A DNA stretch of 64,000 nt, taken from contig OX246745.1 of assembly GCA_945910005.1 (NCBI GenBank), positions 37,350,339 to 37,414,338 on the forward strand, given 5' to 3'. Below the pieces are notes generated by a model that did no database searches, was not told where the DNA came from, and saw only the letters and a list, made by a program, of their open reading frames with translations. This document shows positions 34,597-48,145 of the stretch, piece by piece; within the stretch, counting starts at the first letter, position 1; each line of letters starts with the position of its first letter. The position numbers and the translations under genes were made by a program. The stretch comes from Isoperla grammatica. Taxonomy: Eukaryota; Arthropoda; Insecta; Plecoptera; Perlodidae.

Positions 34597-37500
34597 GCTT
34601 CTGTCAGCCAGGCTGTCAGTCTAGTAAGCCCGGACATGTGTATTGAGTATAGAAGTGAGTGAGTGTGCAATGCATCGCTGCTTCTGTCAGCCAGGCTGTC
34701 AGTCTAGTAAGCCCGGACATGTGTAGTGAGTATAGTAGTGAGTGTGCAATGCTACGCTGCTTCTGTGAGCCAGGCTGTCAGTCAAGTAAGCCCGGACATG
34801 TGTAGTGAGTATAGTATTGAGTGAGTGTGCAATGCTACTTTGCTTCTGTCAGCCAGGCTGTCAGTCTTGTAAGCCCGGACATGTGTAGTGAGTATAGTAG
34901 TGAGTGTGCAATGCTACGCTGCTTCTGTGAGCCAGGCTGTCAGTCTAGTAAGCCCGGACATGTGTAGTGAGTATAGTAGTGAGTGAGTGTGCAATGCTAC
35001 GCTGCTTCTGTGAGCCAAGCTGTCAGTCTAGTAAGCCCGGACATGTGTAGTGAGTATAGTTGTGAGTGTGCAATGCTACGCTGCTTCTGTGAGCCAGGCT
35101 GTGAGTCAAATAAGCCCGGACATGTGTAGTGAGTATAGTAGTGAGTGAGTGTGCAATGCCACGCTGCTTCTGTCAGCCAGGCTGTCAGTCTTGTAAGCCC
35201 GGACATGTGTAGTGAGTATAGTAGTGAGTGTGCAATGCTACGCTACTTCTGTGAGCCAGACTGTCAGTCTTGTAAGCCCGGACATGTGTAGTGAGTACAG
35301 TAGTGAGTGTACAATGCTACGAAGCTTCTGTAAGCCAGGCTGTCAGTCTAGTAAGCCCGGACATGTGTAGTGAGTACAGTAGTGAGTGTACAATGCTACG
35401 AAGCTTCTGTAAGCCAGGCTGTCAGTCTAGTAAGCCCGGACATGTGTAGTGAGTATAGTAGTGAGTGAGTGTGCAATGCTACGCTGCTTTTGTCAGCCAG
35501 GCTGTCAGTCTAGTAAGCCCGGACATGTGTAGTGAGTATAGTAGTGAGTGAGTGTGCAATGCTACGCTGCTTTTACAGCCAGGCTGTCAGTCTTGTAAGC
35601 CCGGACATGTGTAGTGAGTACAGTAGTGAGTGTACAATGCTACGAAGCTTCTGTAAGCCAGGCTGTCAGTCTAGTAAGCCCGGACATGTGTAGTGAGTAT
35701 AGTAGTGAGTGAGTGTGCAATGCTACGCTGCTTTTGTCAGCCAGGCTGTCAGTCTAGTAAGCCCGGACATGTGTAGTGAGTTTAGTAGTGAGTGTGCAAT
35801 TCTACGCTGCTTCTGTCAGTCAGGGTGTCGGTCTAGTAAGCCCGGACATGTGAAGTGAGTATAGTCGTTAGTGTGCAATGCTACGCTGCTTCTGTGAGCG
35901 GGCTGTCAGTCTAGTAAGCCCGGACATGTGTAGTGAGTATAGTAGTGAGTGTGCAATGCTACGCTGCTTCTGTCAGCCAGGCTGTCAGTCTAGTAAGCCC
36001 GGACATGTGTAGTGAGTATAGTCGTTAGTGTGCAATGCTACGCTGCTTCTGTGAGCGGGCTGTCAGTCTAGTAAGCCCGGAACTGTGTAGTGAGTATAGT
36101 AGTGAGTGTGCAATGCTACGCTGCTTCTGTCAGCCAGGCTGTCAGTCTAGTAAGCCCGGACATGTGTAGTGAGTATAGTAGTGAGTGTGCAATGCTACGC
36201 TGCTTCTGTCAGCCAGGCTGTCAGTCTAGTAAGCCCGGACATGTGTAGTGAGTATAGTAGTAAGTGTGCAATGCTACGCTGCTTCTGTCAGCCAGGCTGT
36301 CAGTCTAGTAAGCCCGGACATGTGTAGTGAGTATAGTAGTAAGTGTGCAATGCTACGCTGCTTCTGTCAGCCACGCTGTCAGTCTAGTAAGCCCGGACAT
36401 GTGTAGTGAGTATAGTAGTGAGTGACTGTGCAATGCTACGCTGCTTCTGTCAGCCAGGCTGTCAGTCTAGTAAGCCCGGACATGTGTAGTGAGTATAGTA
36501 GTGAGTGTGCAATGCTACGCTACTTCTGTGAGCCAGGCTGTCAGTCTAGTAAGCCCGGACATGTGTAGTGAGTATAGTAGTGAGTGTGCAATGCAACGCT
36601 GCTTCTGTCAGCCAGGCTGTCAGTCTAGTAAGCCCGGACATGTGTAGTGAGTATAGAAGTGAGTGTGCAATGCTACGCTGCTTCTGTCAGCCAGGCTTTC
36701 AGTCAAGTAAGCCCAAACATGTGTAGTGAGTATAGTAGTGAGTGAGTGTGCAATGCTACGTTGTTCTGTGAGCCAGGCTGTCAGTCTAGTAAGCCCGGAT
36801 ATGTGTAGTGAGTATAGTAGTGAGTGAGTGTGCAATGCTACGCTGCTTCTGTGAGCCAGGCTGTTAGTCTAGTAAGCCCGGACATGAGTAGAGAGTATAG
36901 TAGTGAGTGTGCAATGCTTCGTTGCTTCTGTGAGCCAGGCTGTCAGTCTAGTAAGCCCGGACATGTGTAGTGAGTATAGTAGTGAGTGTGCAATGCTACG
37001 TTGCTTCTGTGAGCCAGGCTGTCAGTCTAGTAAGCCCGGACATGTGTAGTGGGTATAGTAGTGAGTGTGCAATGCTACGCTGCTTCTGTTAGCCAGGCTG
37101 TCAGTCTAGTAAGCCAATACATGTGTAGTGAGTATAGTAGTGAGTGTGCAATGCTACGCTGCTTCTGTCAGCTAGTTTGTCAGTCTAGTCAGCCCTGACA
37201 TGTGCAGTGAGTATAGTAGTGAGTGAGTGTGCAATGCTACGCTGCTTCTGTCAGCCAGGCTGTCAGTCTAGTAAGCCCGGACATGTGTAGTGAGTATAGT
37301 AGTGAGTGTGCAATGCTACGCTGCTTCTGTGAGCCAGGCTGTCAGTCTAGTAAGCCCGGACATGTGCAGTGAGTATAGTAGTGAGCGAGTGTGCAATGCT
37401 ACGCTGCTTTTGTCAGCCAGGCTGTGAGTCTAGTAAGCCCGGACATGTGTAGTGAGTATAGTAGTAAGTGAGTGTGCAATGCTACGCTGCTTCTGTCAGT

Positions 37501-38147
37501 CTAGTAGGCCCGGACATGTGTAGTGAGTATAGTAGTGAGTGAGTGTGCAATGCTACGCTGCTACTGTCAGCCAGGCTGTCAGTCTTGTAAGCCCGGCCAC
37601 GTGTAGTGAGTATAGAAGTGAGTGAGTGTGCAATGCTACGCTGCTTCTGTCAGCCAGGCTGTCAGTCAAGTAAGCCCAAACATGTGTAGTGAGTATAGTA
37701 GGGAGTGAGTGTGCAATGCTACGCTGCTTCTGTCAGCCAGGCTGTCAGTCTAGTAATCCCGGACATGTGAAGTGAGTATAGTAGTGAGTGAGTGTGCAAT
37801 GCTACGCTTCTTCTGTGAGCCAGGCTGTCAGTCTAGTAAGCCCGGACATGTGTAGTGAGTATAGTAGTGAGTGTGCAATGCTACGCTGCTTCCGTGAGCC
37901 AGGCTGTCTGTCTAGTAAGCCCGGACATGTGTAGTGAGTATAGTAGTGAGTGTGCAATGCTACGCTGCTTCTGTCAGCCAGGCAATCAGTCTAGTAAGCC
38001 CGGACATGTGTAGTGAGTATAGTAGTGAGTGTGCAATGCTACGCTGCTTCTGTCAGCCAGGCAATCAGTCTAGTAAGCCCGGACATGTGTAGTAAGTATA
38101 GTAGTGAGTGTGCAATGCTAAGCTGCTTCTGTGAGCCAGGCTGTCAG
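34597..38147 (+). repeat. A array 6 (about 44 units), contains a duplication breakpoint
   Basis: Subtype I entry. Up to about 36,650 it matches array 2 (4569 onward, offset 30,028 at the start), including the ACGAAGCTTC units and GAGTTTAG at 35,777. Between about 36,656 and 36,681 it switches to a copy of array 5 from 30,793 (GGCTTTCAGTCAAG at 30,806 and 36,694, offset 5888). The 71-bp unit is near 37,495. Confidence 0.96.
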
Positions 38148-38946
38148 TTAGTAGGCCCGTACATTGCCCTCGCTGGTTTTAGACTGCCGCGGGCTCATTA
38201 CAGGACTCGAAAATCATCTTCCCACATTTACACATTCCAAGAGCGTAGTTCCCATGTCTGAACCATAGATAGCACCATAACGTCCGTAGACAGTATTGAT
38301 GCACCTTGCCCAGTGTTTGGCCCCTTCCCCTAGTAGGCCCCTAGTAGGCTCCTTTTTAGCCTCCAGTAAGCCCCCAGGGGTAGGTCGATTTAGGCTGGTA
38401 TTACAACTTATGCCAGAAAGAGAATTATTAGGACCTCTTTTGAGTCATGGGTGCATATTTGAGAGACCTTTTTAAACATCTAGTTTTTCAAATCTGTATT
38501 CTTCGCACGTAGCCTTCATCAATATTCCACTTTCTACTTTCTCTCTTCTTCCTAATGGCCAGTCCTCTTCCATCGCCCACAAACCCCGTTAAGGGCAGTA
38601 TTCCAGTTTCAAGCGATGGATGAATATGTGATAAATGCCCAATAGAAAAAAGGAATCAAGACAAATCTCGTAAATCGGTTACTGGTTTATTGATAATGAG
38701 GGAGCGAGGTCGATTGTTGCGCGAAAACTACGTAGACCAGTACACACATAGGGAAACTCCCCCTCCGCCCCTGCGGAATATTGTAGACCTATATATTATG
38801 ATAAAGTGATAAATTTGGAGTAGAACTTGACTTGTTCGTCACATGGCCAGTGGTGGGTGTGGCACCCAGGGGTGTCCAAAAGGTGAATTTTGCTGATTTT
38901 GTGACCATAAATTATTTTTTTACAGCCAAACCAATAAACCGATTGA
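38148..38946 (+). repeat. B module copy 6, subtype I (799 bp)
   Basis: Near-identical to copy 5, sharing GCCTCCAGTAAG and CCTCCGCCCC. A private change near the end is CCGATTGATAT instead of CCGACTGATAT. It is the second product of the 5.9-kb tandem duplication. Confidence 0.95.
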
Positions 38947-40484
38947 TATCTCTTTGTTGAAACTTCTTTGTCATTGATTGTTGTTTATTCTTTGATTGTA
39001 TGTATTGAGGTGTTTGATCAACAGACACATCTTTGTTGAAACTTCCTTGTCATTGATTGTTGTTTATTCTTTGATTGTATGTATTGAGGTGTTTGATCAA
39101 CAGACATATCTTTGTTGAAACTTCTTTGTCATTGATTGTTGTTTATTCTTTGATTGTATGTATTGAAGTGTTTGATCAACAGACATATCTTTGTTGAAAC
39201 TTCTTTGTCATTGATTGTTGTTTATTCTTTGATTGTATGTATTGAGGTGTTTGATCAACAAACATATCTTTGTTGAAACTTCTTTGTCATTGATTGTTGT
39301 TTATTCTTTGATTGTATGTATTGAGGTGTTTGATCAACAGACATATCTTTGTTGAAACTTCTTTGTCATTGATTGTTGTTTATTCCTTGATTGTATGTAT
39401 TGAGGTGTTTGATCAACAGACACATCTTTGTTGAAACTTCTTTGTCATTGATTGTTGTTTATTCTTTGATGGTATGTATTGAGGTGTTTGATCAACAGAC
39501 ACATCTATGTTGAAACTTCTTTGTCATTGATTGTTGTTTATTCTTTGATTGTTTGTATTGAGGTGTTTGATCAACAGACTTATCTTTGTTGAAACTTCTT
39601 TGTCATTGATTGTTGTTTATTCTTTGATTGTATGTATTGAGGTGTTTGATCAACAGTCATATCTTCGTTGAAACTTCCTTGACATTGATTGTTGTTTATT
39701 CTTTGATTGTATGTATTGAGGTGTTTGATCAACAGACATATCTTTGTTGAACCTTCTTTGTCATTGATTGTTGTTAATTCTTTGATTGTACGTATTGGGG
39801 TGTTTGATCAACAGACATATCTTCGTTGAAACTTCTTTGTCATCGTTTGTTGTTTATTTTTTGATTGTTTGTATTGAGGTGTTTGATCAACAGACATATC
39901 TTTGTTGAACCTTCTTTGTCATTGATTGTTGTTTATTCTTTGATTGTATGTATTGAGGTGTTTGATCAACAAACATATCTTTGTTGAAACTTCCTTGTCA
40001 TTGATTGTTGTTCATTCTTTGATTATATGTATTGAGGTGTTTGATCAACAGACATATCTTTGTTGAAGTGTCTTTGTCATTGATTGTTGTTTATTCTTAA
40101 ATTGTATGTATTGAGGTGTTTGTTCAACAGACATATCTTCGTTGAAACTTCTTTGTCATTGATTGTTGTTTATTCTTTGATTGCATGTATTGAGTTGTTT
40201 GATCAACAGACATATCTTTGTTGAAACTTCTTTGTCATTGATTGTTGTTTATTCTTTGATCTTTTGTATTGAGGTGTTTGATCAACAGACATATCTTTGT
40301 TGAAACTTCTTTGTCATTGATTGTTGTTTATTCTTTGATTGTATGTATTGAGGTGTTTGATCAACAGACATATCTTCGTTGAAACTTCCTTGTCATTGAT
40401 TGTTAGTTTATTCTTTGATTGAATGTATTGAGGTGTTTGATCAACAAACATATCTTTGTTGAAACTTCTTTGTCATTGATTGTT
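38947..40484 (+). repeat. C array 6, 19 units + 35 bp
   Basis: A copy of array 5, shorter by one unit in the B-proximal half, with the same TTCTTAAATTG and TTGCATG variants. A private TTGTTAATTC lies near 39,774. Subtype I exit. Confidence 0.96.
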
Positions 40485-43400
40485 GCTTCTGTCAGCCAGG
40501 CTGTCAGTCTAGTAAGCCCGGACATGTGTATTGAGTATAGAAGTGAGTGAGTGTGCAATGCATCGCTGCTTCTGTCAGCCAGGCTGTCAGTCTAGTAAGC
40601 CCGGACATGTGTAGTGAGTATAGTAGTGAGTGTGCAATGCTACGCTGCTTCTGTGAGCCAGGCTGTCAGTCAAGTAAGCCCGGACATGTGTAGTGAGTAT
40701 AGTATTGAGTGAGTGTGCAATGCTACTTTGCTTCTGTCAGCCAGGCTGTCAGTCTTGTAAGCCCGGACATGTGAAGTGAGTATAGTAGTGAGTGTGCAAT
40801 GCTACGCTGCTTCTGTAAGCCAGGCTGTCAGTCTAGTAAGCCCGGACATGTGTAGTGAGTATAGTAGTGAGTGAGTGTGCAATGCTACGCTGCTTCTGTG
40901 AGCCAAGCTGTCAGTCTAGTAAGCCCGGACATGTGTAGTGAGTATAGTTGTGAGTGTGCAATGCTACGCTGCTTCTGTGAGCCAGGCTGTGAGTCAAATA
41001 AGCCCGGACATGTGTAGTGAGTATAGTAGTGAGTGAGTGTGCAATGCCACGCTGCTTCTGTCAGCCAGGCTGTCAGTCTTGTAAGCCCGGACATGTGTAG
41101 TGAGTATAGTAGTGAGTGTGCAATGCTACGCTACTTCTGTGAGCCAGACTGTCAGTCTTGTAAGCCCGGACATGTGTAGTGAGTACAGTAGTGAGTGTAC
41201 AATGCTACGAAGCTTCTGTAAGCCAGGCTGTCAGTCTAGTAAGCCCGGACATGTGTAGTGAGTACAGTAGTGAGTGTACAATGCTACGAAGCTTCTGTAA
41301 GCCAGGCTGTCAGTCTAGTAAGCCCGGACATGTGTAGTGAGTATAGTAGTGAGTGAGTGTGCAATGCTACGCTGCTTTTGTCAGCCAGGCTGTCAGTCTT
41401 GTAAGCCCGGACATGTGTAGTGAGTATAGTAGTGAGTGAGTGTGCAATGCTACGCTGCTTTTGTCAGCCAGGCTGTCAGTCTTGTAAGCCCGGACATGTG
41501 TAGTGAGTACAGTAGTGAGTGTACAATGCTACGAAGCTTTTGTCAGCCAGGCTGTCAGTCTAGTAAGCCCGGACATGTGTAGTGAGTTTAGTAGTGAGTG
41601 TGCAATTCTACGCTGCTTCTGTCAGTCAGGGTGTCGGTCTAGTAAGCCCGGACATGTGAAGTGAGTATAGTCGTTAGTGTGCAATGCTACGCTGCTTCTG
41701 TGAGCGGGCTGTCAGTCTAGTAAGCCCGGACATGTGTAGTGAGTATAGTAGTGAGTGTGCAATGCTACGCTGCTTCTGTCAGCCAGGCTGTCAGTCTAGT
41801 AAGCCCGGACATGTGTAGTGAGTATAGTCGTTAGTGTGCAATGCTACGCTGCTTCTGTGAGCGGGCTGTCAGTCTAGTAAGCCCGGAACTGTGTAGTGAG
41901 TATAGTAGTGAGTGTGCAATGCTACGCTGCTTCTGTCAGCCAGGCTGTCAGTCTAGTAAGCCCGGACATGTGTAGTGAGTATAGTAGTGAGTGTGCAATG
42001 CTACGCTGCTTCTGTCAGCCAGGCTGTCAGTCTAGTAAGCCCGGACATGTGTAGTGAGTAAAGTAGTAAGTGTGCAATGCTACGCTGCTTCTGTCAGCCA
42101 GGCTGTCAGTCTAGTAAGCCCGGACATGTGTAGTGAGTATAGTAGTAAGTGTGCAATGCTACGCTGCTTCTGTCAGCCACGCTGTCAGTCTAGTAAGCCC
42201 GGACATGTGTAGTGAGTATAGTAGTGAGTGACTGTGCAATGCTACGCTGCTTCTGTGAGCCAGGCTGTCAGTCTAGTAAGCCCGGACATGTGTAGTGAGT
42301 ATAGTAGTGAGTGAGTGTGCAATGCTACGCTGCTTCTTTGAGCCAGGCTGTCAGTCTAGTAAGCCCAGACATGTGTAGTGAGTATAGTAGTGAGTGAGTG
42401 TGCAATGCAACGCTGCTTCTGTCAGCCAGGCTGTCAGTCTAGTAAGCCCGGACATGTGTTGTGAGTATAGAAGTGAGTGTGCAATGCTACGCTGATTCTG
42501 TGAGCCAGGCTGTCAGTCTAGTAAGCCCGGACATGTGTAGTGAGTATAGTTGTGAGTGTGCAATGCTACGCTGCTTCTGTCAGCCAGGCTGTCAGTCTTG
42601 TAAGCCCGGACATGTGTAGTGAGTATAGTAGTGAGTGTGCAATGCTACGCTACTTCTGTGAGCCAGACTGTCAGTCTTGTAAGCCCGGACATGTGTAGTG
42701 AGTACAGTAGTGAGTGTACAATGCTACGAAGCTTCTGTAAGCCAGGCTGTCAGTCTAGTAAGCCCGGACATGTGTAGTGAGTACAGTAGTGAGTGTACAA
42801 TGCTACGAAGCTTCTGTAAGCCAGGCTGTCAGTCTAGTAAGCCCGGACATGTGTAGTGAGTATAGTAGTGAGTGAGTGTGCAATGCTACGCTGCTTTTGT
42901 CAGCCAGGCTGTCAGTCTAGTAAGCCCGGACATGTGTAGTGAGTATAGTAGTGAGTGAGTGTGCAATGCTACGCTGCTTTTACAGCCAGGCTGTCAGTCT
43001 TGTAAGCCCGGACATGTGTAGTGAGTACAGTAGTGAGTGTACAATGCTACGAAGCTTCTGTAAGCCAGGCTGTCAGTCTAGTAAGCCCGGACATGTGTAG
43101 TGAGTATAGTAGTGAGTGAGTGTGCAATGCTACGCTGCTTTTGTCAGCCAGGCTGTCAGTCTAGTAAGCCCGGACATGTGTAGTGAGTTTAGTAGTGAGT
43201 GTGCAATTCTACGCTGCTTCTGTCAGTCAGGGTGTCGGTCTAGTAAGCCCGGACATGTGAAGTGAGTATAGTCGTTAGTGTGCAATGCTACGCTGCTTCT
43301 GTGAGCGGGCTGTCAGTCTAGTAAGCCCGGACATGTGTAGTGAGTATAGTAGTGAGTGTGCAATGCTACGCTGCTTCTGTCAGCCAGGCTGTCAGTCTAG

Positions 43401-46400
43401 TAAGCCCGGACATGTGTAGTGAGTATAGTCGTTAGTGTGCAATGCTACGCTGCTTCTGTGAGCGGGCTGTCAGTCTAGTAAGCCCGGAACTGTGTAGTGA
43501 GTATAGTAGTGAGTGTGCAATGCTACGCTGCTTCTGTCAGCCAGGCTGTCAGTCTAGTAAGCCCGGACATGTGTAGTGAGTATAGTAGTGAGTGTGCAAT
43601 GCTACGCTGCTTCTGTCAGCCAGGCTGTCAGTCTAGTAAGCCCGGACATGTGTAGTGAGTATAGTAGTAAGTGTGCAATGCTACGCTGCTTCTGTCAGCC
43701 AGGCTGTCAGTCTAGTAAGCCCGGACATGTGTAGTGAGTATAGTAGTAAGTGTGCAATGCTACGCTGCTTCTGTCAGCCACGCTGTCAGTCTAGTAAGCC
43801 CGGACATGTGTAGTGAGTATAGTAGTGAGTGACTGTGCAATGCTACGCTGCTTCTGTCAGCCAGGCTGTCAGTCTAGTAAGCCCGGACATGTGTAGTGAG
43901 TATAGTAGTGAGTGTGCAATGCTACGCTACTTCTGTGAGCCAGGCTGTCAGTCTAGTAAGCCCGGACATGTGTAGTGAGTATAGTAGTGAGTGTGCAATG
44001 CAACGCTGCTTCTGTCAGCCAGGCTGTCAGTCTAGTAAGCCCGGACATGTGTAGTGAGTATAGAAGTGAGTGTGCAATGCTACGCTGATTCTGTGAGCCA
44101 GGCTGTCAGTCTAGTAAGCCCGAACATGTGTAGTGAGTATAGTAGTGAGTGAGTGTGCAATGCTACGCTGTTTCTGTGAGCCAGGCTGTCAGTCTAGTAA
44201 GCCCGGACATGTGTAGTGAGTATAGTAGTGAGTGTGCAAAGCTACGCTGCTTCTGTGAGCCAGGCTGTCAGTCTAGTAAGCCAAGACATGTGAAGTGAGT
44301 ATAGTAGTGAGTGTGCAATGCTACGCTGCTTCTGTCAGCCAGGCTGTCACTCTAGTAAGCCCTGACATATGTAGTGAGTATAGTAGTGAATGAGTGTGCA
44401 ATGCTACGCTGCTTCTGTGAGCCAGAATGTGTGTCTAGTAAGCCGGGACATGTGTATTTAGTATAGTAGTGAGTGTTCATTGCTACGCTGCTTCTGACAG
44501 CCAGGCTGTCAGTCTAGTAAGCCCGGACATGTGTAGTGAGTATAGTAGTGAGTGGGCTAAGCTACGCTGCTTCTGTCAGCCAGGCTGTCAGTCTAGTAAG
44601 CCCGAACATGTGTAGAGAGTATAGTAGTGAGTGTGCAATGCTACGTTTCTTCTGTGAGCCAGGCTGTCAGTCTAGTAAGCCCTGACATGTGTAGTGAGTA
44701 TAGTAGTGAATGTGTGCAATGCTACGCTGCTTCTGTCAGCCAGGCTGTCAGTCTAGTAAGCCCGGACATGTGTTGTGAGTATAGTAGTGAGTGAGTGTGC
44801 AATGCTACGCTGCTTCTGTGAGCCAGGCTGTCAGTCTAGTAAGCCAAGACATGTGAAGTGAGTATAGTAGTGAGTGTGCAATGCTACGCTGCTTCTGTCA
44901 GCCAGGCTGTCAGTCTAGTAAGCCCTGACATGTGTAGTGAGTATAGTAGTGAATGTGTGCAATGCTACGCTGCTTCTGTGAGCCAGGCTGTCAGTCTAGT
45001 AAGCCCGGACATGTGTAGTGAGTATAGTAGTAAGTGTGCAATGCTACGCTGCTTCTGTCAGTCAGGCTGTCGGTCTAGTAAGCCCGGACATGTGTAGTGA
45101 GTATAGTCGTTAGTGTGCAATGCTACGCTGCTTCTGTGAGCGGGCTGTCAGTCTAGTAAGCCCGGACATGTGTTGTGAGTATAGTAGTGAGAATGCAATG
45201 CTACGCTGCTTCTGTCAGCCAGGCTGTCAGTCTAGTAAGCCCGGACATGTGTAGTGAGTATAGTCGTTAGTGTGCAATGCTACGCTGCTTCTGTGAGCAG
45301 GCTGTCAGTCTAGTAAGCCCGGACATGTGAAGTGAGTATAGTCGTGAGTGTGCAATGCTACGCTGCTTGTGTGAGCAGGCTGTCAGTCTAGTAAGCCCGG
45401 ACATGTGAAGTGAGTATAGTCGTGAGTGTGCAATGCTACGCTGCTTCTGTCAGCCAGGCTGTCAGTCTAGTAAGCCCGGACATTTGTAGTGAGGATAGTA
45501 GTGAGTGAGTGTGCAATGCAACGCTGCTTCTGTGAGCCAGGCTGTCAGTCTAGTAAGCCCGGACATGTGAAGTGAGTATAGTCGTGAGTGTGCAATGCTA
45601 CGCTGCTTCTGTCAGCCAGGCTGTCAGTCTAGTAAGCCCGGACATTTGTAGTGAGGATAGTAGTGAGTGAGTGTGCAATGCAACGCTGCTTCTGTGAGCC
45701 AGGCTGTCAGTCAAGTAAGCCCGGAAAAGTGTAGTGAGTATAGTAGTGAGTGAGTGTGCAAAGCTACGCTGCTTCTGTCAGCCAGGCTGTCAGTATAGTA
45801 AGCCCGGACATGTGTAGTGAGTATAGTAGTGACTGAGTGTGCAATGCTACGCTGCTTCTGTCAGCCAGGCTGTCAGTATAGTAAGCCCGGACATGTGTAG
45901 TGAGTATAGTAGTGAGTGAGTGTGCAATGCTACGCTGCTTCTGTCAGCCAGGCTGTCAGTCTAGTAAGCCCGGACATGAGAAGTGAGTATAGTAGTGAGT
46001 GAGTGTGCAATGCTTCGTTGCTTCTGTGAGCCAGGCTGTCAGTCTAGTAAGCCCGGACATGTGTAGTGAGAAAAGTAGTGAGTGTGCAATGCTACGCTGC
46101 TTCTGTGAGCCAGGCTGTCAGTCTAGTAAGCCCGGACATGTGTAGTGAGTATAGTAGTGAGTGTGCAATGCTACGCTGCTTCTGTGAGCCAGGCTGTCAG
46201 TCTAGTAAGCCCGGACATGTGTAGTGAGTATAGTAGTGAGAGTGCAATGCTACGCTGCTTCTTTGAGCCAGGCTGTCAGTCTAGTAAGCCCGGACATGTG
46301 TAGTGAGTATAGTAGTGAGTGTGCAATGCTATGCTGCTTCTGTCAGCCAGGCTGTCAGTCAAGTAAGCCCGGCCATGTGTAGTGAGTATAGAAGTGATTG

Positions 46401-48145
46401 AGTGTGCAATGCTACGCTGCTTCTGTGAGCCATGCTGTCAGTCTAGTAAGCCCGGCCATGTGAAGTGAGTATAGTAGTGAGTGTGCAATGCTACGCTGCT
46501 TCTGTGAGCCAGGCTGTCAGTCTAGCAAGCCCGGACATGTGTGGTGAGTATAGAAGTGAGTGAGTGTGCAATGCTACGCTGCTTCTGTGAGCCAGGCTGT
46601 CAGTCTAGTAAGCCCGGACATGTGTAGTGAGTATAGTAGTGAGTGTGCAATGCTACGCTGCTTCTGTCAGCCAGGCTGTCAGTCTAGTAACCCCGGACAG
46701 GTGTAGTGAGTATAGTAGTGAGTGAGTGTGCAATGCTACGCTGCTTCTGTGAGCCAGGCTGTCAGTCTAGTAAGCCCGGCCATGTGTAGTGAGTATAGAA
46801 GTGAGTGAGTGTGCAATGCAACGCTGCTTCTGTCAGCCAGGCTGTCAGTCTAGTAAGCCCGGACATGTGTAGTGAGTATAGAATCGAGTGAGTGTGCAAT
46901 GCTACGCTGCTTCTGTCAGCCAGGCTGTCATTCTAGTAAGCCCGGACATGTGTAGTGAGTATAGTAGTGAGTGAGTGTGCAATGCTACGCTGCTTCTGTG
47001 AGCCAGGCTGTCAGTCTAGTAAGCCCGGCCATGTGTAGTGAGTATAGAAAAGAGTGAGTGTGCAATGCTTCGCTGCTTCTGTCAGCCAGGCTGTCAGTCT
47101 AGTAAGCCCGGACATGTGTAGTGAGTATAGAAGTGAGTGAGTGTGCAATGCTACGCTGCTTCTGTCAGCCAGGCTGTCAGTCTAGTAAGCCCGGACATGT
47201 GTAGTGAGTATAGAAGTGAGTGAGTGTGCAATGCTACGCTGTTTCTGTCAGCCAGGCTGTCAGTCTAGTAAGCCCGGACATGTGTAGTGAGTATAGAAGT
47301 GAGTGAGTGTGCAATGCTACGCTGCTTCTGTGAGCCAGGCTGTCAGTCAAGTAAGCCCGGACATGTGTTGTGAGTACAGTAGTGAGTGAACAATGCTACG
47401 CTGCTTCTGTGAGCCAGGCTGTCAGTCTAGTAAGCCCGGACATGTGCAGTGAGTATAGAAGTGAGTGAGTGTGCAATGCTACGCTGCTTCTGTCAGCCAG
47501 GCTGTGAGTCTAGTAAGCCCGGACATGTGTAGTGATTATAGAAGTGAGTGAGTGTGCAATGCTACGCTGCTTCTGTCAGTCTAGTAGGCCCGGACATTTT
47601 GTAGTGAGTATAGTAGTGAGTGAGTGTGCAATGCTACGCTGCTTCTGTCAGCCAGGCTGTCAGTCTAGTAAGCCCGGCCATGTGTAGTGAGTATAGAAGT
47701 GATTGAGTGTGCAATGCTACGCTGATTCTGTGAGCCAGGCTGTCAGTCTAGTAAGCCCGGACATGTGTAGTGAGTATAAAAGTGAGTGTGTGTGCAATGC
47801 TTCGCTGCTTCTGTGAGCCAGGCTGTCAGTCTAGTAAGCCCGGACATGTGTAGTGAGTATGGTAGTGAGTGTGCAATGCTACGCTGCTTCTGTCAGCCAG
47901 GCTGTCAGTCTAGTAACCCCGGACATGTATAGTGAGTATAGTAGTGAATGTGCAATGCTACGCTGCTTCTGTGAGCCAGGCTGTCATTGTAGTAAGCCCG
48001 GACATGTGTAGTGAGTATAGTATTGAGTGTGCAATGCTAAGCTGCTTCTGTCAGCCAGGCAATCAGTCTAGTAAGCCCGGACATGTGTAGTGAGTATAGC
48101 AGTGAGTGTGCAATGCTACGCTGCTTCTGTGAGCCAGGCTGTCAG
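40485..48145 (+). repeat. A array 7, longest (about 95 units), internally chimeric
   Basis: From 40,485 to about 42,540 it matches array 9 (54,845 onward), including a fused ACGAAGCTTTTGTCAGCC unit. From about 42,580 to 44,084 it repeats the same kind of segment in the form found in array 6 (CTACTTCTGTGAGCCAGAC at 41,131 and 42,650, offset 1519). It then rejoins the array 9 pattern to the end. The extra 1.5 kb makes it the longest array. It ends in subtype II style, with a 71-bp unit near 47,575. Confidence 0.96.

Larger units (their letters stand above)
30793..42500 (+). repeat. Tandem duplication of a 5.9-kb A-B-C-A segment
   Basis: The segment 30,793-36,680 recurs from 36,681 (offset 5888 at GGCTTTCAG, 5967 at B because one A unit was gained). 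B copies 5 and 6 and C arrays 5 and 6 are almost the same. The right end of the second copy is obscured by the chimeric array 7. Confidence 0.8.

Noticed and set aside
36620..36835. Minus-strand open frames of 60-105 codons within A arrays and across A/B junctions
   Set aside because: Shadows of the repeat: they follow the satellite period, vary with each unit change and show no coding features.
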